This document shows positions 8,401-16,352 of a stretch of 64,000 bases of DNA, one piece after another. The stretch comes from Streptomyces sp. DHE7-1. GTDB taxonomy: Bacteria; Actinomycetota; Actinomycetes; Streptomycetales; Streptomycetaceae. The stretch covers positions 6,168,001 to 6,232,000 of the forward strand of contig JACJDG010000003.1 of NCBI GenBank assembly GCA_016432725.1. Reading direction: 5' to 3'. Numbering within the stretch: the first letter of the stretch is position 1; every line of letters begins with the position of its first letter. Under the pieces are notes generated by a model that saw only the letters and a list, made by a program, of their open reading frames with translations, did not search any database and had not been told where the DNA came from. Made by a program: the position numbers and the translations under genes.

Positions 8401-9829
8401 AACGCGTCTCGTCCCTCGACTCGGCCGCCGAGAGCATCAACTCCCGTACGCCGTCGTGGAATTCGTAGGCGACGTCCAGTTCGTCGAGCGGGTCGGGGCC
8501 GACCCTGCGCAGCAGGCCGCCCAGCATGACCTCGGCCAGTTCGCCGGGGCCGGTCCGCGCTCCGCCGGTGCGCAGCAGATGCTCCATGGTGGGGATGTTG
8601 AGCGGGACGGCGGCCAGGCGCGCGGCCAGTTCCCAGGCCGCCGGGCTCGCGTCGGCCCGGAACCGGGACACCCGCTCCATCGGGTCCCGCGGCGGCTCCG
8701 GGACGGCGGCCGGGTCCGGGTGGCGGCCCGCGCCGGGGGTGGTCACCCACACGTCGTGCGCGCCGGTCGCCAGTCCCGTGGCCAGCCGCGACCAGCGGCC
8801 GAGCCACGCCGGGGCCAGTTCCAGCACCGGGACGACCGCGGTGTCCGTACCGCCGCGCACCTGCCAGGTGCTGTTGGGCGCGCCGGGCCCCGGGACGCGG
8901 ACCCGGGCCAGGTGGGCGGGCAGGCCGGTGCGGTGCCACACGGCCTCGCCGAGCACGTTCACCACGGCCACCGTGGCGTGCCGGGCCCACTCCGCCAGCA
9001 GATGCGCCGCCCGTCCGCCGCGCCAGCCGGGCCCGACCCCGTCGGTCACCAGGAACACCACCTGGCGCCCCCGGTCCGGGAGCCGCACGGTCAGCGGCGA
9101 ACGCCCGACGCGCCAGGGCGGATCCGGGTCCGCCAACCGGTCCCCGTCGAGGGTGTGCACCCGGATGTCGCGGAAGGCGCCGGTGTGCCGCAGGACCTGC
9201 TCGAACTCGGCCACCGTGCGCCGCCACACGGTCATCGACGAACTGACGTCGGCGACCAGCACGGCGTCCATCCAGCGCTCCCGCAGAGGCCGGAACTGCG
9301 GAACCCAGCGGAGGCTGAGCGCGGTGGACTCCGCGGTCGCCTCCTCGTCCAGTTCGGTCCGGGTGGCCGACGCGGTGGCCCGCTTGAAGGGGCGTAACGC
9401 CCGGGCCAGCTCGCGCGCCCGGATCGCGGGCCGGGCCGCCCGGTGCGCCGGCGCGTGCGGACCGCCGGCGGACGGCACGCCGTCCGGTGCCGGACCGGCC
9501 GGGGCGCCGAGCAGCGCGTCGGCCCGGCCGGTGCCCTTCGGGTCCGGGGCGTACGTCGGCGGGCCCGCCTCGTCCCCGGCGCCCCGCTCCGGCGGTGCGG
9601 GGGAGGGCGGGGTGCCGTGCTCCTCCTCCGCCCCCCGGGTGTCGGCCGGCGGCGGATCGGCCGCCTCCGGCTCGGACCGGGCCGGCTCGGGGCCGTCCGC
9701 CCCGCGTTCGCCGCTGCCCTCGCCCGCCCCGACGGCCAGCAGGACCAGCGCGTCGGCGATCTCGGACCACGAGGCACCGAACGATCCCGGGTCGGCGGGG
9801 GCCGGTTCGGTGCCGCCGTCTCGCGTCAC
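5456..9829 (-). CDS. FxsT-like SAV_2336/vWA - NB-ARC - TPR protein, three TTA codons
   Basis: This 1457-aa cytoplasmic protein starts at GTG 9829, overlapping the MoxR stop codon by 4 bp. Residues about 1-480 form a SAV_2336-type region. It contains a vWA-like fold with a MIDAS (VADVSSSM, near residue 194) and a Pro/Ala-rich linker. Residues about 640-900 are a STAND NB-ARC ATPase: P-loop GLGGVGKTQIA (near 670), Walker B MLVFDNAED, then ILVTSRN and a GNLPLALEQ motif. Residues about 1040-1457 are tandem TPRs (HPDTLAA-type repeats). This order matches the TPR protein of FxSxx-COOH systems and fills the vWA slot of vWA-MoxR-VMAP systems. Leu145, Leu512 and Leu595 are TTA codons (9395-9397, 8294-8296, 8045-8047). 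A less GC-rich linker encodes the join near 8000-8160. Confidence 0.86.
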   Translation of the reverse strand: MTRDGGTEPAPADPGSFGASWSEIADALVLLAVGAGEGSGERGADGPEPARSEPEAADPPPADTRGAEEEHGTPPSPAPPERGAGDEAGPPTYAPDPKGTGRADALLGAPAGPAPDGVPSAGGPHAPAHRAARPAIRARELARALRPFKRATASATRTELDEEATAESTALSLRWVPQFRPLRERWMDAVLVADVSSSMTVWRRTVAEFEQVLRHTGAFRDIRVHTLDGDRLADPDPPWRVGRSPLTVRLPDRGRQVVFLVTDGVGPGWRGGRAAHLLAEWARHATVAVVNVLGEAVWHRTGLPAHLARVRVPGPGAPNSTWQVRGGTDTAVVPVLELAPAWLGRWSRLATGLATGAHDVWVTTPGAGRHPDPAAVPEPPRDPMERVSRFRADASPAAWELAARLAAVPLNIPTMEHLLRTGGARTGPGELAEVMLGGLLRRVGPDPLDELDVAYEFHDGVRELMLSAAESRDETRYLLRSTLERLGRKWQPLQALGALLDDPRASPGDIPLPERLIPYAHVQVKVTRALSGPYLESSRVLRSRLEQSTSAHPAQTDQSEVINVTNSRNSGTDRPQAGTAGDRTADAPPTGVHDLPDVSDDSIRGAPVSVPLVRSSPPTEERRAGDPAVWNVQPRNPSFTGRSRELAALHQRLTTEGATAVLPEALHGLGGVGKTQIAIEYVHQHAPEYDVIWWISAERPEQIRQSLTQLGAALGLETGGEQEITIATVLSALGSGRPYRRWMLVFDNAEDPDVVRRFFPAQNAGRILVTSRNAQWGRIARTVDIDVFTTEESIELLARRGPELQREQAARIAQALGNLPLALEQAAAWLSETGMPADEYLHIFEDERADLDSQRSELLAAGVPVDYPEPVAAAWNMSLGRLAERHPGAHQLLQVCSFFAPEPIPRRIFAGVRGVELPAELTQVLRSPVKLGEAIREINRYSLIRINHRDGTVQMHRLVRAVLVGRMSLQEQADMRHAAHILLANYDPVDVAPANWPRYAELLVHARFSRALECDDGWVRDMVVNIIRYLHRSGDNLTCAEYGREVVEAWTARRGDTDLQTLNVAGTLGHTLRALGHFREASELNDKSLRLLRDSVGDDHPDTLAAIGSVSQSMQIRGDFGASVELEEDRWRRAVRVFEDGDPTLLAAANDYALALRLVGKYTQARDIDSQARDAALRSLGYDALLTLLITSNLSIDVRESGDYLRSREMQEETLQRVRNVIKDRAAPVSLIAARTLAVARRKAGDHAGALELNEETLRQYRSKFGERNLNVAATVLNLSMDLRQNADLEQARSVGEQCLNTLRDLLGPRHPYTLAAAADLAVTRRLIGEVDEALAADRETYEAHCAALGAEHPGSLGIAINLASDHYTLADYAEALALDERTLPLCRERLGDDHPATLACSMNLSLDLRALGRGEEAQRLHADTLEGYRSVLGNSHPATVGCARGMRADCDVEVHR

Positions 9830-10980
9830 GGCTCTCTCACGCCGTCGAGCCGGTGCCAGACGGCCCGCAGCAGTGCCTCCCAGTCGGCGCCACGGGAGTA
9901 GGCGCCGGACGTCGCGAGCCAGATGGAGTTGAGCAACTGGTCGGTGGCCAGGCCGTTCTCCTGCGCGCTGCGCTCCGCGAACAGGCGGATGAGCTCCGCG
10001 ACCCGGGGATCGTCGTCCCGGGAGCCGAGATGCGCGGCCACGATGTCGGCCAGCCGGTCCCGCTCGGGTTCCCTGACGTGCAGGTGCAGACAGCGGCGCA
10101 GGAAGGCGGGCGGGAACTCGCGTTCGTCGTTGCTGGTGACGACGACCAGCGGGAACTCCCGGCACCGGACCCGGCCGTCCCGGATCAGCACCGTGCGGTC
10201 GGGGTCGTCGGACCGCACCTCCACCACCGGCCGGTGGCCGCGCAGCCGGGCCAGCTCCGGGATGGTGAACTCGCCCGCCTCGAAGACGTCGAGCAGGTCG
10301 TTCGGCAGGTCCATGTCGCTCTTGTCGAACTCGTCGACGAGCAGCACCCGGGGGAGCGCGTGGGGCAGCAACGCCGTCCCCAGCGGGCCGAGTTCGAGGA
10401 AGGCGCCGATGTCGGACGACGGCGCGTCACCGGCACCGGACGGCGCGTCGGCCGGGGCCGTCGCCCCGGAGTCCGAGGTGGCCGCCGCGTGGATCCGGCC
10501 GACCGCGTCGTAGCGGTACAGACCGGAGGAGAGGGTGGTCCGGGACGTGACGGGCCAGCGCAGCACCCGACCCAGCCCCAGCTCGCGGCTGATCCGGTAG
10601 GCCAGTGACGACTTGCCCGTGCCGGGGCGCCCGGTGACCAGCAGGGGACGGCGCAGGATCAGTGCCGCGTTCACCAGGTCGACCTCGGTGGGGTCGGCCA
10701 CCATGCCCTCGCGGGTCGCGCCGAGCCTGCGCCGCAGCTCGGCCTCGTCCTGCGGCGGCGCGGGCGGCTCCACCGGCGCCTGCGCCCCGCCGGTCCCGTC
10801 CCCGTCCGCGGACGCGGAGGAACCGGTGAACGTCCGCCAGGGCGGGGCCCCGGGCAGTACGTCGGCCAGCTCGATGTCGTGCAGCGGCAGGCCGGTGCCC
10901 CGGTAGATCCACCAGGGCCGCGGAAGGCGCGCGGAACCGGCCCCCGTGCCGTTTCCCTCGAATTGGGCAGCGCCGGTCAT
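9826..10980 (-). CDS. MoxR-family AAA+ ATPase
   Basis: This 384-aa AAA+ ATPase has Walker A TGRPGTGKSS (near residue 117) and Walker B VLLVDEFDKSDMD (near 213). An arginine-rich sensor region follows (FLRRCLHLHV). The variable N-terminal region (WWIYRGTGLPLHD) is typical of MoxR proteins paired with vWA partners in Streptomyces. It starts at ATG 10980, overlapping the VMAP-like gene by 4 bp, and ends in a 4-bp overlap with the vWA/NB-ARC/TPR gene. This implies translational coupling of all three. By family knowledge, MoxR ATPases remodel protein complexes through a vWA partner. Here it is probably the ATP-driven switch between the VMAP protein and the vWA protein. The specific role is inferred. 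Confidence 0.85.
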   Translation of the reverse strand: MTGAAQFEGNGTGAGSARLPRPWWIYRGTGLPLHDIELADVLPGAPPWRTFTGSSASADGDGTGGAQAPVEPPAPPQDEAELRRRLGATREGMVADPTEVDLVNAALILRRPLLVTGRPGTGKSSLAYRISRELGLGRVLRWPVTSRTTLSSGLYRYDAVGRIHAAATSDSGATAPADAPSGAGDAPSSDIGAFLELGPLGTALLPHALPRVLLVDEFDKSDMDLPNDLLDVFEAGEFTIPELARLRGHRPVVEVRSDDPDRTVLIRDGRVRCREFPLVVVTSNDEREFPPAFLRRCLHLHVREPERDRLADIVAAHLGSRDDDPRVAELIRLFAERSAQENGLATDQLLNSIWLATSGAYSRGADWEALLRAVWHRLDGVREP

Positions 10981-12464
10981 CGACCGTCCACCCCCTGGTC
11001 CGGTCCCGTCAACGGCTGAGGGCTCTCGACCGGCCTCGTCGGGTCGTCCCACAGGAGTACCAGATGGTGCCCCGGATGATCGTCGCGGCCGTTCAAGGAA
11101 CCCCCGTGGGCTTCGGTTCGCAATTCTGTCACGGCCTCGCGGAGGCCTGAAAGGTCGCGGAGCAACGCGTTGTCCGACTGCACAACGTCCGGCGGTGTGC
11201 TCAGGTCACGTGTGTCCCGTGAATCCCACAGGAGGGCGGGAACCCCGCATCGCAGGGCGACGAGTGCTTCCTGCGCCCCCTCGCCGGCCCCTCCGGCGGC
11301 CGGGACAGCACGAGGCACCCGACCGACCTGTCCCCCTTCAGGCGGGCGTCGAGTCCGGAGACGTCCCCGCGTCGTGGGTCCTCGGCCCGCCGTCCGCCCA
11401 CCACCAGCGGGCGCGCCAGCTCGGGGGTGTCCCGGACGGCCGCCCAGCGCTGCCGCCAGGGCCGGTACCAGCGGGCCGTCCGGCTGCGCTGCAGGCTGCG
11501 CACGACGACGCAGTACCCGACGCTCAGGTACGACACCGGATCGCTGTCCAGCTCGGTGCGGAAGCGGTGCACCGGAAGGGTCAGATCGTCCGTGCCCAGC
11601 AGGAACTCCACGTGGATGCGGTCGGCGTCCCGGGCCCAGTCCTCGTCGGCCGCGAACACCAGCCGCTCGACCTCGCGTTCCGCCTCGGCCGCCGTCACCT
11701 CCACGCTCCCCTCCTGTCGCGGACGCCAGGAGTCGGGGGCGTCCGGGTCGTAGTGGCGCCACGAGGTGAGCAGATAGCGCCCCGGTTCCTCCCGGCGCAG
11801 CAGCCGCACCACCAGGTAGGCGCTGCCCGGTTCGGGGCTGGACGCGTAGGCGGCCTGCTGCCGCAGGCTGCGCAGCTCGGTGAGCAGCGAGAGGGCCTGC
11901 GCCTGGGTGTCGTTCCAGGCCCGCAGCGTGAAGCTGCGGTCGTGCGGGGCCTCGGCGGCCACGTACTCGACGAAGGCAAGGGTGGGCGGCAGCCCGTCCG
12001 GGCGGGCGTTGAGCCGGCTCAGCCCTCGAAGGCGCTCCAGGCGTCCGGGTAGGGGGAACCGGGCGCAGGTCGGCGACGGCCCTGCGGCACAGCGACGGCA
12101 GGTTGGGCGGCGCGAGCCCGTCGAGCAGCGGCCGCAGTGAGAGGACCTCGTCGACCGGCAGCGCAGGGTCGGCCAGCAGGTCGTCGGTGAGCGCCCGGAT
12201 CTCGTCGACGTCCTCGCCGAAGGCCCGCAGCGCCTCCAGCAGCGCCCGCATCGTCCGCGGGTTCTCCAGGCAGACCGAGGCGAGTTCCAGAAGGAAGTAG
12301 TGCGCCACGTCGTACTCCCGGACCGGCGCGGGCGTGCCGAGCTCCTTGGCCATGAGTCGCAGGCACAGGGCCCTGGAGCCGCGCTCCTGCAAGCTCGCAC
12401 ACCTGCCCAAGGCTTCCGCAAACTCCCGTACGAGTCCGAGACCGCCGCCCCCGTAGGCAGTCAT
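10977..12464 (-). CDS. VMAP-like protein with N-terminal effector-associated domain, two frameshifts
   Basis: The ATG at 12464 has a GAAGGGATGAGAG ribosome site. Residues about 1-90 are a helical effector-associated domain resembling EAD2 (REFAEALGRCASLQ, TMRALLEALRAFGEDVDEI). The rest matches the VMAP middle and C-terminal regions (FTLRAWND, VRLLRREEPGRYLLTSWRHYD, RIHVEFLLG, ALLWDSRD), including a late helical RDLSGLREAVTELR. Frame breaks are needed near 12052-12056 (C5, apparently one base too many) and near 11288-11291 (G4, one too few). The corrected length is 495 aa. VMAP proteins are the third member of vWA-MoxR-VMAP systems and are thought to recruit effectors through N-terminal EADs. 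The EAD subtype is judged by eye only. Confidence 0.72.
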   Translation of the reverse strand: MTAYGGGGLGLVREFAEALGRCASLQERGSRALCLRLMAKELGTPAPVREYDVAHYFLLELASVCLENPRTMRALLEALRAFGEDVDEIRALTDDLLADPALPVDEVLSLRPLLDGLAPPNLPSLCRRAVADLRPVPPTRTPGAPSRAEPAQRPPGRAAAHPCLRRVRGRRGPARPQLHAAGLERHPGAGPLAAHRAAQPAAAGRLRVQPRTGQRLPGGAAAAPGGTGALSAHLVAPLRPGRPRLLASATGGERGGDGGRGGTRGRAAGVRGRRGLGPGRRPHPRGVPAGHGRSDPSGAPLPHRAGQRSGVVPERRVLRRRAQPAAQPDGPLVPALAAALGGRPGHPRAGAPAGGGRTAGRGPTTRGRLRTRRPPEGGQVGRVPRAVPAAGGAGEGAQEALVALRCGVPALLWDSRDTRDLSTPPDVVQSDNALLRDLSGLREAVTELRTEAHGGSLNGRDDHPGHHLVLLWDDPTRPVESPQPLTGPDQGVDGR

Positions 12465-12537
12465 CTCTCATCCCTTCGTGGCCGTGCACTCTTCCACAGC
12501 CCTCGGCCCGGGCCAAGCGGTTCGGGTGAACGCCCGG

Positions 12538-12564
12538 CAACTGTTCATTTTCCCAACACAGTTG
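12538..12564 (-). promoter_or_regulatory. Inverted repeat upstream of the VMAP-like gene
   Basis: CAACTGT (12538-12544) and ACAGTTG (12558-12564) are perfect 7-bp arms separated by 13 bp of AT-rich sequence. They lie in the 104-bp gap between the nucleosidase stop and the VMAP start. This is the most AT-rich patch of the operon and may be an operator or an internal promoter for VMAP-MoxR-vWA/TPR. Confidence 0.4.
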
Positions 12565-12568
12565 TCAT

Positions 12569-13662
12569 TCAAATAAGTTGACGATCCGTCAAGTAGTCGC
12601 GTACCTCCTCGACCGCCGGGGTCCCGGGCCACAGGGCGTCCAGCGCCTCCATCAGCGACCCCCACCCCCGCATCGACTCGCAGGTGCGCAGCAGCGACAG
12701 CGCCTCCAGGCGGACGCTGTGCTGGCGACTGGTGAGGACGCCGATGCCGGGCAGGGCGTCCAGGAGCTGCTGCCAGGCGGCGGGCGCGCCGATGCCCGGC
12801 ACGTCGAGCAGCAGCGTCGTCAGCTCGCCCAGCTGCCGGGTGGACAGGGCCGCGGTCCGGGGCGTCCGCGCCGCCGGTGCCGGTGGTGCCGGCATGTCCA
12901 GGCAGGCCAGCAGCTCGAAGGCGAACGCGGCCGCGTGGCGCGCGGCTACGGGCTGCCAGTGGGTGTCGTGGGCCGCGTCCTTGTCGCCCAGCAGATCGGA
13001 CACCCCCGGACGACGAGAGCCCCCACCTGGGGGTTGGTCCGGGCGGCCGTGAGCAGACCGAGCCCCTCCGTCTCCACGGCCAGTGTGTCGCCGGCCACCT
13101 CGGCGAGCAGCCTGCCGGACGCCGACTCGGCGTGCGCGACCACCTTCGAACCGGCGGCCAGCGCGCCCACGTACGCGGCCGGGGTCCGCTCGGGCGGCGG
13201 CTCGACGCGCCGCTGCCAGTGCCGGTCGGCCGCGACCAGCCGGGCCCGCTGCACCAGGGCGAAGGCCGACGGCCAGGACTTGATCCGGGGCCGGAAGGCG
13301 TCCCGCTCGTCCCGGCCGCTCTCGTAGCCGTACACGGTGTCCGCCACGACCACGTCGCCGAGCCGCGCGTCCTTGCGGCCGCCCGCCACGCCCACCAGGA
13401 GCAGGACCGAGGGGCGCAGCCGGGCGATCGCGCGCTCGGCCAGCACCGCCGCCAGCTCGTTGCCCGGCCCGGCGAGTTGCACCCCGACGGTGAGCCGGCC
13501 GTGGTGCCCGGCGAAGTGGCCGATCTCGTGGACCGCGCCGTCGGCCGTGCGCCTGTCGCGGCCGGGTTCCAGATGAGCGACGACGGCCCGGTACTCGCAT
13601 TCGATCGCCGTCAGCACGAACGCGTCGACCCTCTCCGCCCGCACGGACCGCCCCCTCCCCAT
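12569..13662 (-). CDS. Nucleoside phosphorylase/nucleosidase effector with C-terminal effector-associated domain, frameshifted
   Basis: The N-terminal domain is a PNP/MTA-SAH-nucleosidase fold. It has DAFVLTAIECEYRAV, VGVAGGRKDARLGDVVVAD, and VETEGLGLLTA at the position of the ribose-binding MEG motif. After residue about 215 the reading passes into another frame at the CCCCC run 13003-13007 (VVRG then VSDLLGDKD); one base is probably missing. The corrected protein has 364 aa. The C-terminal about 90 residues (LTTLLLDVPGIG, SRQHSVRLEALSLLRTC, GSLMEALDALWPG) form a small helical domain like the N-terminus of the VMAP protein. Such EAD-nucleosidase proteins are thought to be nucleotide-depleting effectors. 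The start at ATG 13662 is likely, with GGGGG upstream. Confidence 0.72.
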
Positions 13663-13809
13663 GTCCGGACCCCCATGGTGAGGGATACGCGTGAGCAGGG
13701 GAACCGTCCGGGAGGCGGGTACTCGCCCGCCGACGTGCCGCGACGTCCGACGTCTAGACTTCCCGGCAACGGCCAAGGCTCCGCCAGAAACCGAAGGGTA
13801 CGCAACGTC

Positions 13810-14934
13810 TTGATACGGATCGACGCAGTCACCAAGCGGTACCCGGACGGCACGGTGGCCGTCGACAGACTCTCCCTCGACATCCCGGACCGCGCGATCA
13901 CCGTCCTGGTCGGCCCCTCCGGCTGCGGCAAGACCACTACGCTGCGGATGATCAACCGGATGGTCGAGCCCACCGAGGGCAGCATCCTCCTCGACGGCCG
14001 GGACATCCGGCAGCAGCCCGTCCACACCCTGCGCCGCTCGATGGGCTACGTCATCCAGAACGCGGGTCTCTTCCAGCACCGCACCATCATCGACAACATC
14101 GCCACCGTGCCCCGCCTGCTCGGCTGGGGCAAGCAGAAGGCCCGGGCGCGGGCGGCGGAGCTGATGGAGCGGGTCGGGCTCGACGGCTCGCTCGCCAAGC
14201 GGTACCCGTACCAGCTCTCCGGCGGCCAGCAGCAGCGGGTCGGCGTGGCCCGCGCCCTCGCCGCCGACCCGCCGGTGCTGCTGATGGACGAGCCGTTCTC
14301 CGCCGTCGACCCGGTCGTGCGCAAGGGGCTGCAGGACGAACTGCTGCGCATCCAGAACGAACTGGGCAAGACGATCGTCTTCGTCACCCACGACATCGAC
14401 GAAGCGATCAAGCTGGGCACGACGGTCGCGGTGCTGCGCACCGGCGGCAGGCTCGCCCAGTTCGCGCCGCCCGCCGAACTGCTCACCGCCCCCGCCGACC
14501 CGTTCGTGGAGGACTTCCTCGGCGCCGACCGGGGCATCCGCCGGCTGTCCTTCTTCTCCTCCGCCGGACTCGAGCTGCAGACCGGGCCCGTCGTCCCGCT
14601 CGACGCCGACGCCGAGCGGCTGGCCGCCGGCGGCCCGGCGCCCTACCGCCTGGTGACGGACGCCGACGGCAGGCCGCTGGGCTGGGGCGCGCCGGACGAG
14701 CTCACCGCCGGGGGGATCGACCGGGACCGGCTGCTGCCGTACGGGCGGCCGTTCCTGCCCGGCACCGACTCGCTGCGCACCGCGCTCGACGGGGCCGTGC
14801 TGTCGCCCTCCGGCTGGGCCGTGGCGGTGGACGGCGAGGGCCGCGCCGTCGGCGTGGTCTCGCAGCAGGTCATCGGCGAGGCGATCCGCGCGGCCCACAC
14901 CGAGGACCGCCAGGACGCGAAGGCCGGGCGATGA
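13810..14934 (+). CDS. opuCA: Osmoprotectant (betaine/choline) ABC transporter ATPase
   Basis: This 374-aa ATPase has Walker A GPSGCGKTT, signature LSGGQQQRV, Walker B VLLMDEPFSAVDP and switch FVTHDIDEA. The C-terminal extension after residue about 240 resembles the regulatory CBS-like region of OpuCA/ProV-type ATPases (two repeated segments with DGRPLGW and DGEGRAVGV). It most likely starts at TTG 13810, 11 bp after GAAGGG. It opens an operon with two permeases and a binding protein (14931-17312); the next start overlaps its stop codon. It powers uptake of betaine, choline or a similar compatible solute at the membrane. OpuC versus OpuB or EhuB-type naming and substrate cannot be decided here. 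Confidence 0.82.
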   Translation: MIRIDAVTKRYPDGTVAVDRLSLDIPDRAITVLVGPSGCGKTTTLRMINRMVEPTEGSILLDGRDIRQQPVHTLRRSMGYVIQNAGLFQHRTIIDNIATVPRLLGWGKQKARARAAELMERVGLDGSLAKRYPYQLSGGQQQRVGVARALAADPPVLLMDEPFSAVDPVVRKGLQDELLRIQNELGKTIVFVTHDIDEAIKLGTTVAVLRTGGRLAQFAPPAELLTAPADPFVEDFLGADRGIRRLSFFSSAGLELQTGPVVPLDADAERLAAGGPAPYRLVTDADGRPLGWGAPDELTAGGIDRDRLLPYGRPFLPGTDSLRTALDGAVLSPSGWAVAVDGEGRAVGVVSQQVIGEAIRAAHTEDRQDAKAGR

Positions 14935-15583
14935 ACGGCTTCTTCGACATTCCGAGCGACCTCCAGTACGGCTACTTCGGCCTGATCGGCCTGCATCTGC
15001 GTGAGGCGCTGCTGCCGGTGCTGGCCGGGCTGCTCGTCGCGCTGCCAGTCGCCCAGTTCTGTGTGCGGTTCCGCTGGCTCTACGCCCCGTGTTCGGCGTG
15101 ACCACGGTGCTCTACGCCGTCCCGTCGCTGGCGTTCTTCGTGCTCCTCATCGACTACACCGGCATGACCGAGACCACGGTGATGATCCCGCTGGCGGTGT
15201 ACAGCCTGGTGGTGCTGGTCCCGGCGATCGTGGACGGCGTCCGCTCGGTGCCGCCGGAGACCCTGGCCGCCGCGACCGCCATGGGGCTGGGACCCGTACG
15301 GCGTTATCTCCAGGTGCAACTGCCCATCGCGGTGCCCGCCATCATCGCGGGGCTGCGGGTCGCGGCCGTGTCGAGCATCTCCCTCGTCAGCATCGGCATG
15401 CTGATCGGCAACCAGGGCGCGCTCGGCAACCTGCTCAACGACGCCCAGATCTACCACCGGCCGCCGCTCGCGGTGAACTCCGTGCTGACCACCGCGGTGC
15501 TGGGCATCCTCGTGGACGCCGCGCTGGTCCTGGTCCGGGCCCTGCTGACCCCCTGGATGCCGCGGAAGGGTGCCACCCGGTGA
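14931..15583 (+). CDS. Osmoprotectant ABC transporter permease 1, frameshifted
   Basis: ATG 14931 overlaps the ATPase stop codon (ATGA). The N-terminal part (HLREALLPVLAGLLVALPVAQF) is a first membrane helix. The frame then breaks at CCCC 15084-15087 and continues as VFGVTTVLYAVPSLAF. One missing C restores a 217-aa protein. The binding-protein-dependent permease loop is present (AAATAMGLGPVRRYLQVQLPIAVP). Five to six transmembrane segments are expected, as in the OpuBB/OpuCB family. The end overlaps the next permease by 4 bp. The break is probably a sequencing error, since the operon is otherwise intact. Confidence 0.8.
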
Positions 15584-16248
15584 ACGTATTCGACTTCGCC
15601 CACGCCTTCTTCGGCGACGGCGCCCACTGGCACGGCCAGGACGGCATCCCCACCCGGGTCGGCGAGCACGTCCTGTACTCCCTGGAGGCCGTCGGGATCG
15701 CCGCCCTGATCGGGCTGCCCGTCGGACTGGTGACCGGTCACCGCGGGCGCGGCGGCAACGCGCTGGCGTCCATCGCCACGGCGGGCCGGGCGCTGCCCAC
15801 CTTCGGCCTGCTGGTGCTGATGTTCACCTGGTTCGGTTTCGGTCTGCTGCCGGTGATGATCCCGCTGGTGGCACTCGCGGTGCCGCCGATCCTCGTCACC
15901 TCCTACGAGGCGGTCCGCTCCGTCGACCCGCCGCCGGTGGACGCCGCGCGGGGCATGGGGATGCCGGAGGCGCGGATCCTGCTGCAGGTGGAACTCCCGG
16001 TGGCGCTGCCGCTGGTCCTCAGCGGTCTGCGGACGGCGGCCATCCAGGTCGTCTCCACGGCCACCATCGCCGCCTACGTCAGCTTCGGCGGCCTCGGGCG
16101 GTACATCATCGACGGCCTGGCGCAGCGGGACTACGAGAAGGTCGTCGGCGGTGCCACCCTGGTCGTCGGGATGGCGCTGGCGACCCTGGGGGTGTTCTGG
16201 GCCGTGTCCAGGATCGCGGTCTCGCCGGGGGTGCGCAGGAGCGGCTGA
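15580..16248 (+). CDS. Osmoprotectant ABC transporter permease 2
   Basis: This 222-aa inner-membrane permease starts at GTG 15580, overlapping the preceding stop (GTGA). It has about five hydrophobic helices and the EAA-like loop ARGMGMPEARILLQVELPVALP, which contacts the ATPase. It matches OpuBD/OpuCD-type permeases and works with the preceding permease as a heterodimer. A 104-bp gap separates it from the binding-protein gene. Confidence 0.85.
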   Translation: MNVFDFAHAFFGDGAHWHGQDGIPTRVGEHVLYSLEAVGIAALIGLPVGLVTGHRGRGGNALASIATAGRALPTFGLLVLMFTWFGFGLLPVMIPLVALAVPPILVTSYEAVRSVDPPPVDAARGMGMPEARILLQVELPVALPLVLSGLRTAAIQVVSTATIAAYVSFGGLGRYIIDGLAQRDYEKVVGGATLVVGMALATLGVFWAVSRIAVSPGVRRSG

Positions 16249-16352
16249 CCCGGCGTTCCGTCACCATCCGCCCCCAACCGGTCGCGGATCGAAGCCAATC
16301 GGTGACCCGAGATCACTTGACTGAATCAGAACCGGCTGGATTGGATCGTTGA

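Noticed and set aside
12946..13700. Long minus-strand frame extending from 15105 into the nucleosidase
   Set aside because: The part beyond 13662 is antisense to the osmoprotectant ATPase and is not protein-like; only the portion from ATG 13662 belongs to the nucleosidase.
16317..16352. TTGACT before the osmoprotectant-binding protein as a promoter
   Set aside because: The -10 match at 17 bp is poor and the gene sits in an operon; evidence too weak to list as a feature.
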